Shown in pieces: positions 44,189 to 52,539 of a DNA stretch of 64,000 nucleotides. A program made the translations under genes and the position numbers. The notes below the pieces were generated by a model that was not told where the DNA came from, searched no databases, and saw only the letters and a program-made list of their open reading frames with translations. The stretch covers positions 1-64,000 of the forward strand of contig JAAZNF010000043.1 of NCBI GenBank assembly GCA_012798435.1. The letters are read 5' to 3'. How positions within the stretch are numbered: the stretch's first letter is position 1; each line of letters begins with the position of its first letter. This DNA is from Myxococcales bacterium. GTDB lineage: Bacteria > Myxococcota > B64-G9.

Positions 44189-44344
44189 GTCGGCACCTCC
44201 GCTCGGCATAGAAAGCTCACGAGCGCGGAAGGCAATTTCGTACATCTTGGTCAACAATGCAATCCATTCGCCTCATCGCGTCATCGGATGGACGAGCGGC
44301 TAAAAAACCTTGATTAGAGGCACGGCATTTGCTAGATATTTGTC

Positions 44345-45103
44345 ATGAAAAACAACCTGTTGCACTCATTCTTCAAAAAACTACGGTTCAAAGGGTACAC
44401 CAACAATTTCAGGAGACGGGAGGAGTGCGAGACGCTGATTGGATGGCTCGGGGCCTGCCGGGGTGAGCGCATCCTGGACATCGGCTGTGGCAACGGAGAT
44501 CTGGACTATCGCATCTCAAAGACCGGCGCTTACGTCGTCGGGATCGATGTCAACCGCGACACCTTGGCGGTTGCAAATGCCGCGAACGTCACCGATCGGA
44601 CCGAGTTTCTCCATATGAACGCGCAGACGTTGGATTTCCCGGACCGGTCGTTCGACAAGGCCATCAGCTTCTGCGTCATCGAGCACTTCGAACACGAAGA
44701 CAAGGCTCTCTCGGAGATTGCGCGGGTACTCAAGCCGGGAGGGCTGTTCGTGTTCTCGGCCGACAGCCTCTCCAATCCAGAGGTCACCGGCGAAGAACGC
44801 GCGCTCCACCGGACCCGGTATTCCGTAAACACCTTTTACACGCGCGAGAGCGCGATCCGGAAGTTGCACTCCGCCGGCTTCGACGTTGTCCGCGCACGGT
44901 ACATCCTGACCCACCCAATCTCCCTCTGGCTCGCGAGGATGACCTGGAAGATGGACGATCTGCGACAGGGGACGGACTTCGTCGCCGACGCCGGGCACTT
45001 CGTGGCCAATTTCCTCGGGTTGACCGTCGCCAACCTCGCGGAGAAGGTCGGCCGGCGCGAGGACAGCGGACTGACCCTGCTGGTCATGGCCAGGAAGCGC
45101 TGA
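44345..45103 (+). CDS. Class I SAM-dependent methyltransferase
   Basis: A 252-residue methyltransferase of the UbiE/Coq5-like type. The SAM site has motif I 'ILDIGCGNGDLDYR', motif II 'VVGIDVNRDTLAVA', and motif IV 'FDKAISFCVIEHFEHED', with 'LKPGGLFVFSAD' as motif VI. The N-terminus is basic and helical, and the C-terminal region after 'FYTRESAIRKL' is unusual and longer than in UbiE. The leader is AT-rich and the gene sits opposite the CDP-alcohol transferase, so they may share a regulatory zone and work on the same lipid or headgroup (inference). Substrate unknown. Confidence 0.8.
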   Translation: MKNNLLHSFFKKLRFKGYTNNFRRREECETLIGWLGACRGERILDIGCGNGDLDYRISKTGAYVVGIDVNRDTLAVANAANVTDRTEFLHMNAQTLDFPDRSFDKAISFCVIEHFEHEDKALSEIARVLKPGGLFVFSADSLSNPEVTGEERALHRTRYSVNTFYTRESAIRKLHSAGFDVVRARYILTHPISLWLARMTWKMDDLRQGTDFVADAGHFVANFLGLTVANLAEKVGRREDSGLTLLVMARKR

Positions 45104-45314
45104 ACGAGAAGTCGCTGAGTCGTCCCTGCACGCGCTCGCCCGGGGGGATGATCTCGCCGCGTGCGGGCGGCTCGCGGCCGCGGCCGCCTCCATCGTCATC
45201 GAGGGCCGCGGCGGAACCGAGCTGTGTCGCCTCGGTGAAGCTCGCCTTCGGGCAAAGAACATCTCTGTCAGATGAAAAACATGATTCATGTCAGATTGCA
45301 GACAGATAAGTGTA

Positions 45315-45336
45315 TGTTCTTGCTAAAAAAAGAACA
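45315..45336 (-). terminator. Hairpin with A/T tract after inositol-3-phosphate synthase
   Basis: TGTTCTT and AAGAACA form a 7-base stem around an 8-base A-rich loop. On the minus strand it reads as a stem whose 3' half is followed by AT-rich sequence, and a run of T lies in the loop. It is a weak second terminator behind the 12-base stem at 45358-45384. Confidence 0.4.
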
Positions 45337-45357
45337 TTGACAAAAATGTGCTATTTC

Positions 45358-45384
45358 TCGTCATTTTGCCGTGCAAAATGACGA
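45358..45384. terminator. Perfect 12-base hairpin between convergent genes
   Basis: TCGTCATTTTGC-CGT-GCAAAATGACGA is a perfect 12-base stem with a 3-base loop, 45 bases past the stop of inositol-3-phosphate synthase. Its T-rich and A-rich arms make it usable from both strands. No long U run follows, so its strength is uncertain. Confidence 0.55.
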
Positions 45385-45429
45385 CGAGGCATCCCAGATT
45401 CGCGGGAGAAGCGGGGGGGCGAGCAGAAA

Positions 45430-46761
45430 TCAGAAGTTGTAGTACTCGTTGCCCAGGTGGGTGATGAGCGACTCGCCCTTGAGGTAGCGCAGGGTGTTCT
45501 TGAACTTCATGAGCTGGATGAAGAGGTCGTGCTCGGGGTACAGCCCCGGCGCGGTCATGGGGCTCTTGTAGAAGAACGACAGCCACTCCTGGATGCCCTT
45601 GAGGCCGGCGCGCTGGGCGAGGTCGGAGAAGATGGCCAGATCCAGCACCACCGGCGCGGCCAGGATGCTGTCGCGGCACAGGAAGTTCACCTTGATCTGC
45701 ATGGGGTAGCCGAGCCAGCCGAAGATGTCGATGTTGTCCCACGCCTCCTTGGCGTCGCCGCGCGGCGGGTAATAGTTGATGCGGACTTTGTGGTAGAAGT
45801 TGCCGTACAGCTCGGGGTAGGCCTCCGGCTGGAGGATGTACTCGAGCGAGCCGAGTTTGCTCACTTCCTTGGTCTTGAACGAATCGGGGTTGTCCAGCAC
45901 CTCGCCGTCGCGGTTGCCCAGGATGTTGGTGGAGAACCAGCCCGCCAGGCCTAGCAGGCGCGCCTTCATCCCCGGGGCCAGGATGGTCTTCATCAGGGTC
46001 TGGCCGGTCTTGAAGTCCTTGCCCGAGATGGGCGCGCCGGTCTTGTCGGCCAGCTCCCACATGGCCGGGATGTCCACGGTGAGCCCGGGGGCGCCGTTGT
46101 TGAAGGGGACGCCGAGCCGGAGCGCGGCGTAGGCGTACACCATGCTGGGGGCGATGTCCGGATCGTTGTTGCGCAACCCCTTCTCGAAGGCGGCCAGCGA
46201 GCGGTGGACGGGCTTCGCCTGGATGTATTTCTCCGTGGAGGCGCACCACACCACCACGGCCCGGTCGCACTTCTCGCGCTTCATAAACCCCTCGATGTCG
46301 CGCATCAGGGCTTCGGCCTTGGCCATGAGGCTCTTTTGCAACTTTACGTTGGAGATGTCGCCCTTGAGGTTCTTGATATAGCGGCCGTCGAAGACCGCGC
46401 TCATGGGCTTGATCTTCTTCAGGAAGGGCTTGATGGCGTCGATGTGGTCGCGGCTCAGCACCTCGGCCTTGCGGGCGGCCAGGTAGGCGTCGTCGTGGTA
46501 GGGGTCCCAGGCGCCGAAGCGCAGGTCCTCGAGGCGAGCCAGCGGCACGAACTGCCGGATGAGGGGGTTCTTCTTGTCGGTGCGCTTTCCCAGCCGGATG
46601 CGGCCCATCTGCGAGAGCGAGCCGAAGGGCTTGGCGATCTTTTGCCGCGCGAGCTCAACCCCGGCCATGAAGGTGGTAGCCACCGCCCCGAGTCCGGGGG
46701 TGAGGACAGCCAAGCGGCCCTTGGCGGGGGCGATGCGGACTCTTTCCTGACGGTTCGGCAT
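45430..46761 (-). CDS. ino1: Inositol-3-phosphate synthase
   Basis: A 443-residue enzyme turning glucose-6-phosphate into myo-inositol-3-phosphate with NAD. The start at 46761 has 'AGGAGG' six bases upstream. Family blocks: 'GLGAVATTFMAGVEL' (NAD), 'FGAWDPYHDDAY', 'VVVWCASTEKY', 'NNGAPGLTVDIPAMWELADK' (in parts), 'SGKDFKTGQTLMKTILAP' and 'SLEYILQPEAYP'. It is of the prokaryotic type, shorter than the eukaryotic enzyme. It lies in the same neighbourhood as a nucleotidyltransferase and CDP-alcohol transferase, although the methyltransferase gene is between them on the other strand. Confidence 0.92.
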   Translation of the reverse strand: MPNRQERVRIAPAKGRLAVLTPGLGAVATTFMAGVELARQKIAKPFGSLSQMGRIRLGKRTDKKNPLIRQFVPLARLEDLRFGAWDPYHDDAYLAARKAEVLSRDHIDAIKPFLKKIKPMSAVFDGRYIKNLKGDISNVKLQKSLMAKAEALMRDIEGFMKREKCDRAVVVWCASTEKYIQAKPVHRSLAAFEKGLRNNDPDIAPSMVYAYAALRLGVPFNNGAPGLTVDIPAMWELADKTGAPISGKDFKTGQTLMKTILAPGMKARLLGLAGWFSTNILGNRDGEVLDNPDSFKTKEVSKLGSLEYILQPEAYPELYGNFYHKVRINYYPPRGDAKEAWDNIDIFGWLGYPMQIKVNFLCRDSILAAPVVLDLAIFSDLAQRAGLKGIQEWLSFFYKSPMTAPGLYPEHDLFIQLMKFKNTLRYLKGESLITHLGNEYYNF

Positions 46762-46817
46762 AGGATTCCTCCTGGGGTGAAAAGTCGGCGCCATCATCCG
46801 CGCCTTGCGCCGGGTTG

Positions 46818-47774
46818 TCAACGGCAATGTGCGGCTCCGGCGAGCAGGGCGCAGAGGTCCTCCGGCAGCGGGGCCTCCAGGCGCAAGTTCGCGCCGGTGG
46901 CTGGGTGGGCGAGTTCGAGGATGTTCGCGTGCAGGGCCTGGCGGGTGTGGCCCAGGCGCATAAGATCCGCCTCGCCGAGCCGATCGCGGATCATGGCGAG
47001 ATACGGTCTTCCGTCCTCCAGGTACAGCTTGTCGCCCAGCACCGGGTGCCCGGCGGAAAGGAGGTGCAGCCGGATCTGGTGCTGCCGGCCGGTGTGCGGC
47101 ACCGCCCGCACCAGCGCCCGATCGGCGCGCCGCTCGAGCACCTCGAAGTCGGTGATGGCCTTCTGCCCGCGCTCCGGATCCACCTTCATGCGGCACAGGA
47201 TGGGAAAGGACCGGTCCAGCGAAAGCGGCGCATCGACGCGGATGCGGTCCCAGGCGGGGGCGCCGCGCACCAGAGCCAGGTATTCTTTTTTCACCCGGCG
47301 CGAGGCGAAGGCGTCCATGAGGGCGCGCAGCAGCTCCGTCCCTTCAGCCAGCAGCAGCACCCCGCTGGTCTCGCGATCCAACCGGTGGGCGAGCTGGAGG
47401 TTCGGCCGGCCGAGTTCCTCGCGCAGCCGGGTGAGCACGGTGCGGGTGCGAAAGCCGCGCACCGGGTGCACCGGCGCCCCCGGGCCCTTGTCCACCGCCA
47501 CCAGCCACTGGTCCTGGAAGATGATCCGGTAGCGCACTTCCACCGCGGGCTCGGGCCGCACCTCGCTGTGTACCACCACCACGTCGCCCGAGCGCAGCCG
47601 GTGCGACCAGCGTAGCGGCCGTCCCCCTCCATCGAACACGCAGCCCGAAAGGCGCTCGGTGAGCGAGGTGCGCGAGCGGCGAAACTTGTGCGACAGGAAC
47701 ACGTCCAGGCGCCGGCCGGCGTTCTCGGCGCCGACGGGGAAACGGAACTCGCCGACTTTCCTGGGTAGCGGCAT
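46818..47774 (-). CDS. RluA-family pseudouridine synthase
   Basis: A 318-residue RNA-modifying enzyme. The start is taken at ATG 47774 (MPLPRKVGEFRF); the track's longer ORF adds residues from the upstream gene. An S4-like N-terminus (about 10-75: 'RRLDVFLSHKFRRSRTSLT', 'VRPEPAVEVRY') is followed by the catalytic domain with 'AHRLDRETSGVLLLA', in which the Asp is the nucleophile, 'TGRQHQIRLHL' and 'PVLGDKLY'. RluA/RluC/RluD relatives modify 23S rRNA; the exact uridine cannot be told from sequence. It starts 10 bases after the acyl-CoA dehydrogenase-type gene. Confidence 0.9.
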   Translation of the reverse strand: MPLPRKVGEFRFPVGAENAGRRLDVFLSHKFRRSRTSLTERLSGCVFDGGGRPLRWSHRLRSGDVVVVHSEVRPEPAVEVRYRIIFQDQWLVAVDKGPGAPVHPVRGFRTRTVLTRLREELGRPNLQLAHRLDRETSGVLLLAEGTELLRALMDAFASRRVKKEYLALVRGAPAWDRIRVDAPLSLDRSFPILCRMKVDPERGQKAITDFEVLERRADRALVRAVPHTGRQHQIRLHLLSAGHPVLGDKLYLEDGRPYLAMIRDRLGEADLMRLGHTRQALHANILELAHPATGANLRLEAPLPEDLCALLAGAAHCR

Positions 47775-47784
47775 GCGCCCCGGC

Positions 47785-49371
47785 TCAGGCGCGCATCGAA
47801 AGCTCGAGCGCGCGCGCGCAGGCACGCTCGACGAGGTCGGGAAAAGGAAACGTCTCGACGGACGGCGCGAGCGCGGGCGCGCCCGGGCGGGGCTCGGCGG
47901 CCAGCACGGCCGCGGCGGCCCCCAGCACAACCCGCCCGGCGCCGTCGGCCGGTCCGTTGAGAGCGCATACCAAAGGCTTTCCGAGTCGCCGCACAGATTC
48001 GCGCAACGCATCGAGTGCCGCGCCCTCGGGCCCGGAGGCGAAGGCGTCGCGCCCGAAGCCGGTGAGCACCGCGGCCCGGACACCGGCATCGGCGCGGCAG
48101 GCGGACAAGTGCCGCTCGAGCTCTCCACAGATCTTGTCGTCGAGGGTGTTTTTACGCAGGGGGTCGCGGATCTCGAGCACCGCGACCGCGCCGCGATCGC
48201 TTCGACGCACCAAAGGCAGCTCGAAGGGCCGGCCGGCCGCGGCCTGGCGCCGCAGGCACTCCGGCACCGGGAACGGCGGGTGCGCCGCCGCGTACTCCTC
48301 CACCAACCGCAGCGACTCGCGGACTCCCAGCTCGTTCATGAAGGCGTACGGCGGCCGGATGTCGAGCGCGGCCCGCAGCAAGAGATCGTGGTCCGCGATG
48401 TCGATGATACCGGCGTCCAGGATGTGGCATACCAACCCGAAGTTCGCCCCGCGCAGCTTGCGCACGATCGTCTCCCGGCGCTCCGGCTCGACGTTCACCG
48501 TCTCGCCGCGGGCGGGCACGTCCCAGGGCTTTCCGAGCTCGAGCTGGCGCTTGAGGAGCGCCGGAGAGCGGAACCAGCCGCAAAAGCGCCGCCCGCACTC
48601 GGAAAGGCCGTGGTCGATGAGCGGGTTGCCGCCGGCCAGGTTCATGGCGGTGAACGAGCCCACGGTGGCGCCGAGGGCCTCGCGCGAGACGGCGTCCACC
48701 TCCTTCACCGTGCCCAGCCCTTCCTCCACGCACAGGGCGGCGGCCAAAAACTGTCCTTCGAAGATGGGATCCACCGCGTAGCCGTATCGGCTACCCACCC
48801 GGATGGGGAGCTTGCCGAGCCATTGGTAGAGGAGCAGCACGTCGCTGGCGAGGCCCGGGTCGGTCTTTGCGCCGGCGACGACCTCGACCATGGGGTTGCG
48901 CTCGGCCGGGAAGAAGTAGTGCACCACCAGGCCGCGCTCGGGGTGCGAAAGACCCAAAAACATCTCCTCCGGCGTGAGGTGGGACGAGTTCGAGATCAGC
49001 GCCGCTTCCGGCCCGAGCCGCCCGCGCAGATCGGCAAAGATCCGCCGCTTGAGCTCGAGGTTCTCCGAGGCCGCCTCGACCACCAGCCCGGCGCCGGCAA
49101 GCTCTTGGTAGTCGCTGGTGAAGCGGGTGAGCTCCCGCACGGCGGCCGCGGCCTCGGTGGAGAGGCGTTTGCCCTGCACGTCCTTCTCCAGCTTGCGCTC
49201 GAGCTTGGTTCGCCCTTGCGCGAGCGCCTGCTCCGACACGTCGACCACGGTGACCCGCACCCGGTACGGCCACAGCTCCCGGGCGAAATGCAGGGCGATG
49301 TCGGGGCCGATCTGGCCCGAGCCGATCACCCCCAGGTGAGACAGCGACAAGGAACGAAACTCAAGTGTCAC
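47785..49371 (-). CDS. 3-hydroxyacyl-CoA dehydrogenase with degenerate hydratase tail
   Basis: A 528-residue protein. Residues 10-185 are the NAD-binding part ('LGVIGSGQIGPDIALHFA'; catalytic His in 'LVVHYFFPAERNP'), and 190-390 are the two C-terminal 3HCDH helical domains ('YGYAVDPIFEGQFLAAAL', 'NPLIDHGLSECGRR'). Residues 395-520 look like an enoyl-CoA hydratase start ('AVAVLEIRDPLRKNTLDD', 'DAFASGPEGAALD', 'KPLVCALNGPADGAG'), but the second catalytic Glu region and the C-terminal third are missing. The order is the reverse of FadB, where hydratase comes first. Possible role: beta-oxidation of an unusual acyl chain; the tail may be structural. Confidence 0.75.
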   Translation of the reverse strand: MTLEFRSLSLSHLGVIGSGQIGPDIALHFARELWPYRVRVTVVDVSEQALAQGRTKLERKLEKDVQGKRLSTEAAAAVRELTRFTSDYQELAGAGLVVEAASENLELKRRIFADLRGRLGPEAALISNSSHLTPEEMFLGLSHPERGLVVHYFFPAERNPMVEVVAGAKTDPGLASDVLLLYQWLGKLPIRVGSRYGYAVDPIFEGQFLAAALCVEEGLGTVKEVDAVSREALGATVGSFTAMNLAGGNPLIDHGLSECGRRFCGWFRSPALLKRQLELGKPWDVPARGETVNVEPERRETIVRKLRGANFGLVCHILDAGIIDIADHDLLLRAALDIRPPYAFMNELGVRESLRLVEEYAAAHPPFPVPECLRRQAAAGRPFELPLVRRSDRGAVAVLEIRDPLRKNTLDDKICGELERHLSACRADAGVRAAVLTGFGRDAFASGPEGAALDALRESVRRLGKPLVCALNGPADGAGRVVLGAAAAVLAAEPRPGAPALAPSVETFPFPDLVERACARALELSMRA

Positions 49372-49616
49372 GACGCACCTCCCCGATCACAGGCCAACCA
49401 TGCCTTTCGGGCAGGCCAGCGCACCTGGCTGCGTGGGCCCTCATCATCCCGCCACCAGGCGATCCGATGCCGCATCGCGCGCGAACGCGCTGGCCGTGTG
49501 GGCCCCGCGTTCGTGCGACGGGTCAAGAGATCGCCTCCGGCCCCACCGCAGGCGAACGTCACGGCAAACAGCAAGCGCTCCTTGGATGAGACCACCGTCC
49601 GCACGAGTTCGGGCCG
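49372..49616. other. Intergenic region with diverged repeat
   Basis: No gene is supported. A segment ATCGCGCGCGAACGCGCTGGC (49473-49493) and its surroundings resemble 52645-52685, with the string CCGATGCCG nearby in both. The region is GC-rich and otherwise without signal. Confidence 0.4.
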
Positions 49617-50669
49617 CTAGCGTCCCTCGCCCCCCGCCGGGGGCGGAGCGGGCGGCGAGGGCGGTGTGGGCGGAGTCGGTGGAGTCGGCGCCGTGGGCGC
49701 TTGTGGCGGGACGGGTGGCGTCTCCGGCGGCGGCTCGCACAGCGCCTTGAACTGGTCCTGCACCACCTGGGAGCTCTTCACCGAAAGCTCGCGGGCCCGG
49801 GCAAAACGCGCGCGCGCCTCGTCGCACAGGGTGAGCGTGGTGAGCACGACCGCGGCGTTGTGCTGCGCCTCGGGGAACTCGTCCTTGAGCCGGATGGCCG
49901 AGAGGTACTCGCGGGCGGCATCCTCCAGCCGGTCGGCCTTGGTGAAGGCCAGCCCCAGGGTGTAGTGGGCCACCGCCGAGGTCGGGTCCTGGCTCACCGC
50001 CTTCTCCAGCTCCGCGATGGCCTCGGGGAGCTTCCCGGCCTGGGTGAGGAACAGCCCCAGGTTGTTGCGCGCGTTGACGTCGTCGGGCTTCAGCTCCACC
50101 GCCTTCTGCCCGGCGGCGATGGCTTCCTCCAGCCGCCCCTGGCCGAAGAGCGACAGCGACAGCTGCGCCCAACCGACGGCCGAGGCGGGATCGGCCTCCA
50201 CCAGGGTACGCAGCTCACGCTCGGCCTCCTCGCGCTTTCCCAGCTTGCGCAGCAGCCCCGCCAGGGACAGGCGTACCTCGGAGGCGTCCTTCTTCCACAT
50301 CAGGGCCTTGCGGTAGGACTCCACCGCCGATTCGCGATCGCCGCGCCGCTCCAGGGCCTGGGCCATGTGGAGGTGGATGTCCGGGTTGTCGGCCTGGGCC
50401 GCCAGGGCCTTGCGCAGGTGCGCCAGCCCCTCGGGCAGCGTGGCGTCCTTCTGGCACAGCAAGAAGCCCAGCCGGTGCTCGACGTCCATGTCCTTGGGGT
50501 AGAGCTTGAGAAAGCGGCGGCAGGCCTCGACGCCGTTCTTCTCTCCTTCGTCGAGGCACTTCTCCCGGATGGTCTGGTAGGCGGGGACGACCCCCTCCTC
50601 CTCCACGGGCTTGACCCCGGCGCAGCCGCACACCCAACCGACGAGCAGCAAACATCCGATCGTCCTCAT
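49617..50669 (-). CDS. TPR lipoprotein
   Basis: A 350-residue lipoprotein; the start at 50669 gives the signal peptide 'MRTIGCLLLVGWVCGC', with lipobox 'WVCGC'. The body is eight or nine tetratricopeptide repeats (for example 'EAIAAGQKAVELKPDDVNAR', 'DPTSAVAHYTLGLAFTKADR'), a superhelix for protein-protein contact. The C-terminus is a Pro/Thr-rich tail ('PTPPTPPTPPSPPAPP'). It is divergent from the small lipoprotein at 50827. Possible roles are assembly or tethering of an outer-membrane complex; no closer family was recognised. Confidence 0.75.
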   Translation of the reverse strand: MRTIGCLLLVGWVCGCAGVKPVEEEGVVPAYQTIREKCLDEGEKNGVEACRRFLKLYPKDMDVEHRLGFLLCQKDATLPEGLAHLRKALAAQADNPDIHLHMAQALERRGDRESAVESYRKALMWKKDASEVRLSLAGLLRKLGKREEAERELRTLVEADPASAVGWAQLSLSLFGQGRLEEAIAAGQKAVELKPDDVNARNNLGLFLTQAGKLPEAIAELEKAVSQDPTSAVAHYTLGLAFTKADRLEDAAREYLSAIRLKDEFPEAQHNAAVVLTTLTLCDEARARFARARELSVKSSQVVQDQFKALCEPPPETPPVPPQAPTAPTPPTPPTPPSPPAPPPAGGEGR

Positions 50670-50826
50670 GTTCTCTCTCCCTGAAAAGAGCCTGCCGAAG
50701 CTATGCCAGGGCCGCGGCCCTGTCAAATGGCGGCAATCGCCTTTTTGCTTGACGAACCTCCTCAAGTCTGGTTTGCTCCGCCCATTATTCACGTAGGCCC
50801 ATCAGGGCCGAATCCGGAGGAAAACC

Positions 50827-51231
50827 ATGAGAAAGTCCCTGACCCTGGCGGTGTGCATCATCGCGGCGCTCTCGCTCGCGCTCTCGTTCGGCTGCTCCAA
50901 GAAGGCGAGCTCGGATCCCGGCGAGTTCATGGTGAGCTACACCAAGGACATGCTGAAGATCATCAAGGACAACAGCGGCGACTGCGACAAGGCCATCAAG
51001 GAGCTCCAGGCCTTCGCCGACAAGAACAAGTCGGCCATCGAGGACATGAAGAAGGCCGCCCAGGAGATGGAGTCGAAGATGTCCGACGAGGAGAAGAAGG
51101 CCTACGGCGAGAAGATGATGCAGAAGCTCCAACCCATCATGCAGGAGAGCATGGGCACCATCATGGAGTTCAGCCAGAAGTGCCCCGAGCAGGCCCAGAA
51201 GCTCGGCGAAGTGATGGGCAACCTGAAGTAG
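50827..51231 (+). CDS. Small helical lipoprotein
   Basis: A 134-residue lipoprotein with the lipobox 'LSFGC' near residue 22. The mature part is Lys/Glu/Met-rich and helical, with a coiled-coil look ('KKAAQEMESKMSDEEKKAYG') and two Cys (about 52 and 120) that could pair. No family was recognised. It directly precedes the TetR regulator, whose GTG start is one base past this stop, so they form one operon with the gene at 51862. Confidence 0.65.
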   Translation: MRKSLTLAVCIIAALSLALSFGCSKKASSDPGEFMVSYTKDMLKIIKDNSGDCDKAIKELQAFADKNKSAIEDMKKAAQEMESKMSDEEKKAYGEKMMQKLQPIMQESMGTIMEFSQKCPEQAQKLGEVMGNLK

Positions 51232-51232
51232 T

Positions 51233-51865
51233 GTGACCCGCAGAAGAGAACGCCAACAAGATCTTCTCTCTGCCGCGGTGGAGGTGTTTGCCCGCAAGGG
51301 CTACCACGCCTCTACCATCTCCGACATCATCGCCATCGCCGGGGTGGCCCGGGGGACCTTCTACCTCTATTTCAAGAGCAAGCGGGCCATCTTCAGCCGC
51401 CTGCTCGCCGACCTGTTCGCGGAGTTGGAGGGGAAGGTGCACAGGCTCGACGAGCGCCGCTCGGCGCAGGAGAACCTCGATCTGCTGCGCGCGAACATCC
51501 GCGAGGTCATGGGCTACCTGCTCGAACGCCCGGCGCTGCTGCGGATCCTGCTGTGGGAGGCGGTCGGGCTGGACTCGGAGTTCGACTCCCAGCTCGGGGC
51601 GTTCTACCGCCGCCTGACGGATCTCATCCAGCGCTCGCTGCGGCTGGGCATCGCCATGGGGCTGCTGCGGAAACTGGAGCCGGGAGTGGTGAGCCTGAGC
51701 GTGCTGGGCTCGATCCGGGAAGTATTGTTTCGAGTGTCGCTGGGCGAGCGGCTGCCGGGGCTCGATGCCCTGGTGGACGAGATCCTGCGCTTCATCGTGC
51801 ACGGGCTCTTCGTGCCCCAGGTGGCCGCCTCGCTCGAATCCGCAGGATTGGGAGGTGCGCCGTGA
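51233..51865 (+). CDS. TetR family transcriptional regulator
   Basis: A 210-residue regulator with a GTG start directly after the lipoprotein stop. The N-terminal helix-turn-helix is clear: 'ILDAA'-like 'LLSAAVEVFARKGYHASTI' and 'IAGVARGTFYLYFKSKRAIF'. The C-terminal domain (70-200) is the usual ligand-binding helical bundle; the ligand is unknown. It probably controls its own operon (small lipoprotein, TetR, 51862 gene), since no other clear target is adjacent. No operator palindrome was identified in the 157 bases before 50827. Confidence 0.88.
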   Translation: MTRRRERQQDLLSAAVEVFARKGYHASTISDIIAIAGVARGTFYLYFKSKRAIFSRLLADLFAELEGKVHRLDERRSAQENLDLLRANIREVMGYLLERPALLRILLWEAVGLDSEFDSQLGAFYRRLTDLIQRSLRLGIAMGLLRKLEPGVVSLSVLGSIREVLFRVSLGERLPGLDALVDEILRFIVHGLFVPQVAASLESAGLGGAP

Positions 51866-52539
51866 AAAGTACCATGAGCTTTTCGTGGTTGGTCCTGCTG
51901 GCCGCTCTGGCCATGACGGACTGCAAGTGTGAGAAGAGCGAACTCGGCAAGATCATCAACACCTTCGGAAAACTAGGCATGGGAGAGGACGAGCCCGAGG
52001 AGAAAAAGCCCGCGAAGCCGAAAGACTTTCGCCTGCGCCACTGGCAGCAGGACATCGACGGCGGGCGGACGCGGGCGCTGGCCGAGATCGAGGTGGAGTA
52101 CGCCATCGACCGCGACCGGCTGGAGAAGACCCTGCGGGACGCCTGCCATGACGACGATCTGTTGCGCGGCGCGGCGGTGGTCAAGGTGGTGGCCTGGCCG
52201 GGCTCCATCGAGCGGCTGGCCCGGCCGCTGGGGACCTCGGTGTTCGCGCGCGACGGCCACGGCTGGGAAGGGGATCGCGTCAGCTACGAGAGCATCGAAG
52301 TCTACCTGCCCAGCCCGGCCCAGCTGCAGCAGCAGAAGATCGCGCCCATCTCCGAGAAGGAGTACCTGCAGATCCTGGGGGTCGATCGGCTGCTACGAGA
52401 GGGAAAAACCGAGGCGGAGGCCGTGGCCGCCACCGCGGAGCGCCACAACGTCTCGCCCGAAGAGATCCGCGCCTCGCTGGATCACGCCTCCCGGCTGTGG
52501 GGCCGTCCCGCCCCCAAGAAGCCCCCCCAAAACCCCTGA
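51862..52539 (+). CDS. Exported protein of unknown function
   Basis: A 225-residue protein. GTG 51862 overlaps the TetR stop and has 'GGAGG' six bases upstream; the in-frame ATG at 51874 is the alternative. A hydrophobic N-terminus ('SFSWLVLLAALAMTDCKC') looks like a signal peptide. The Cys position fits a lipobox poorly (Asp before Cys), so lipidation is doubtful. The rest has a 'GGRTRALAEIEVEYAIDRDRLEKTLRDAC'-type alpha/beta region (shown in part) and a helical end. No family was recognised. Confidence 0.55.
   Translation: MKSTMSFSWLVLLAALAMTDCKCEKSELGKIINTFGKLGMGEDEPEEKKPAKPKDFRLRHWQQDIDGGRTRALAEIEVEYAIDRDRLEKTLRDACHDDDLLRGAAVVKVVAWPGSIERLARPLGTSVFARDGHGWEGDRVSYESIEVYLPSPAQLQQQKIAPISEKEYLQILGVDRLLREGKTEAEAVAATAERHNVSPEEIRASLDHASRLWGRPAPKKPPQNP

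Larger units (their letters stand above)
45104..45429. other. AT-rich spacer between convergent genes, with palindromes
   Basis: 326 bases without a gene. The first 130 bases are ordinary GC-rich. From about 45255 the DNA is AT-rich and structured: a direct repeat TGTCAGAT (45266-45273 and 45289-45296), a 13-base palindrome ACATGA-T-TCATGT (45279-45291), and two hairpins listed separately. It separates the plus-strand methyltransferase from the minus-strand inositol-3-phosphate synthase, so most of it can be explained as a two-way terminator zone. Confidence 0.6.
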
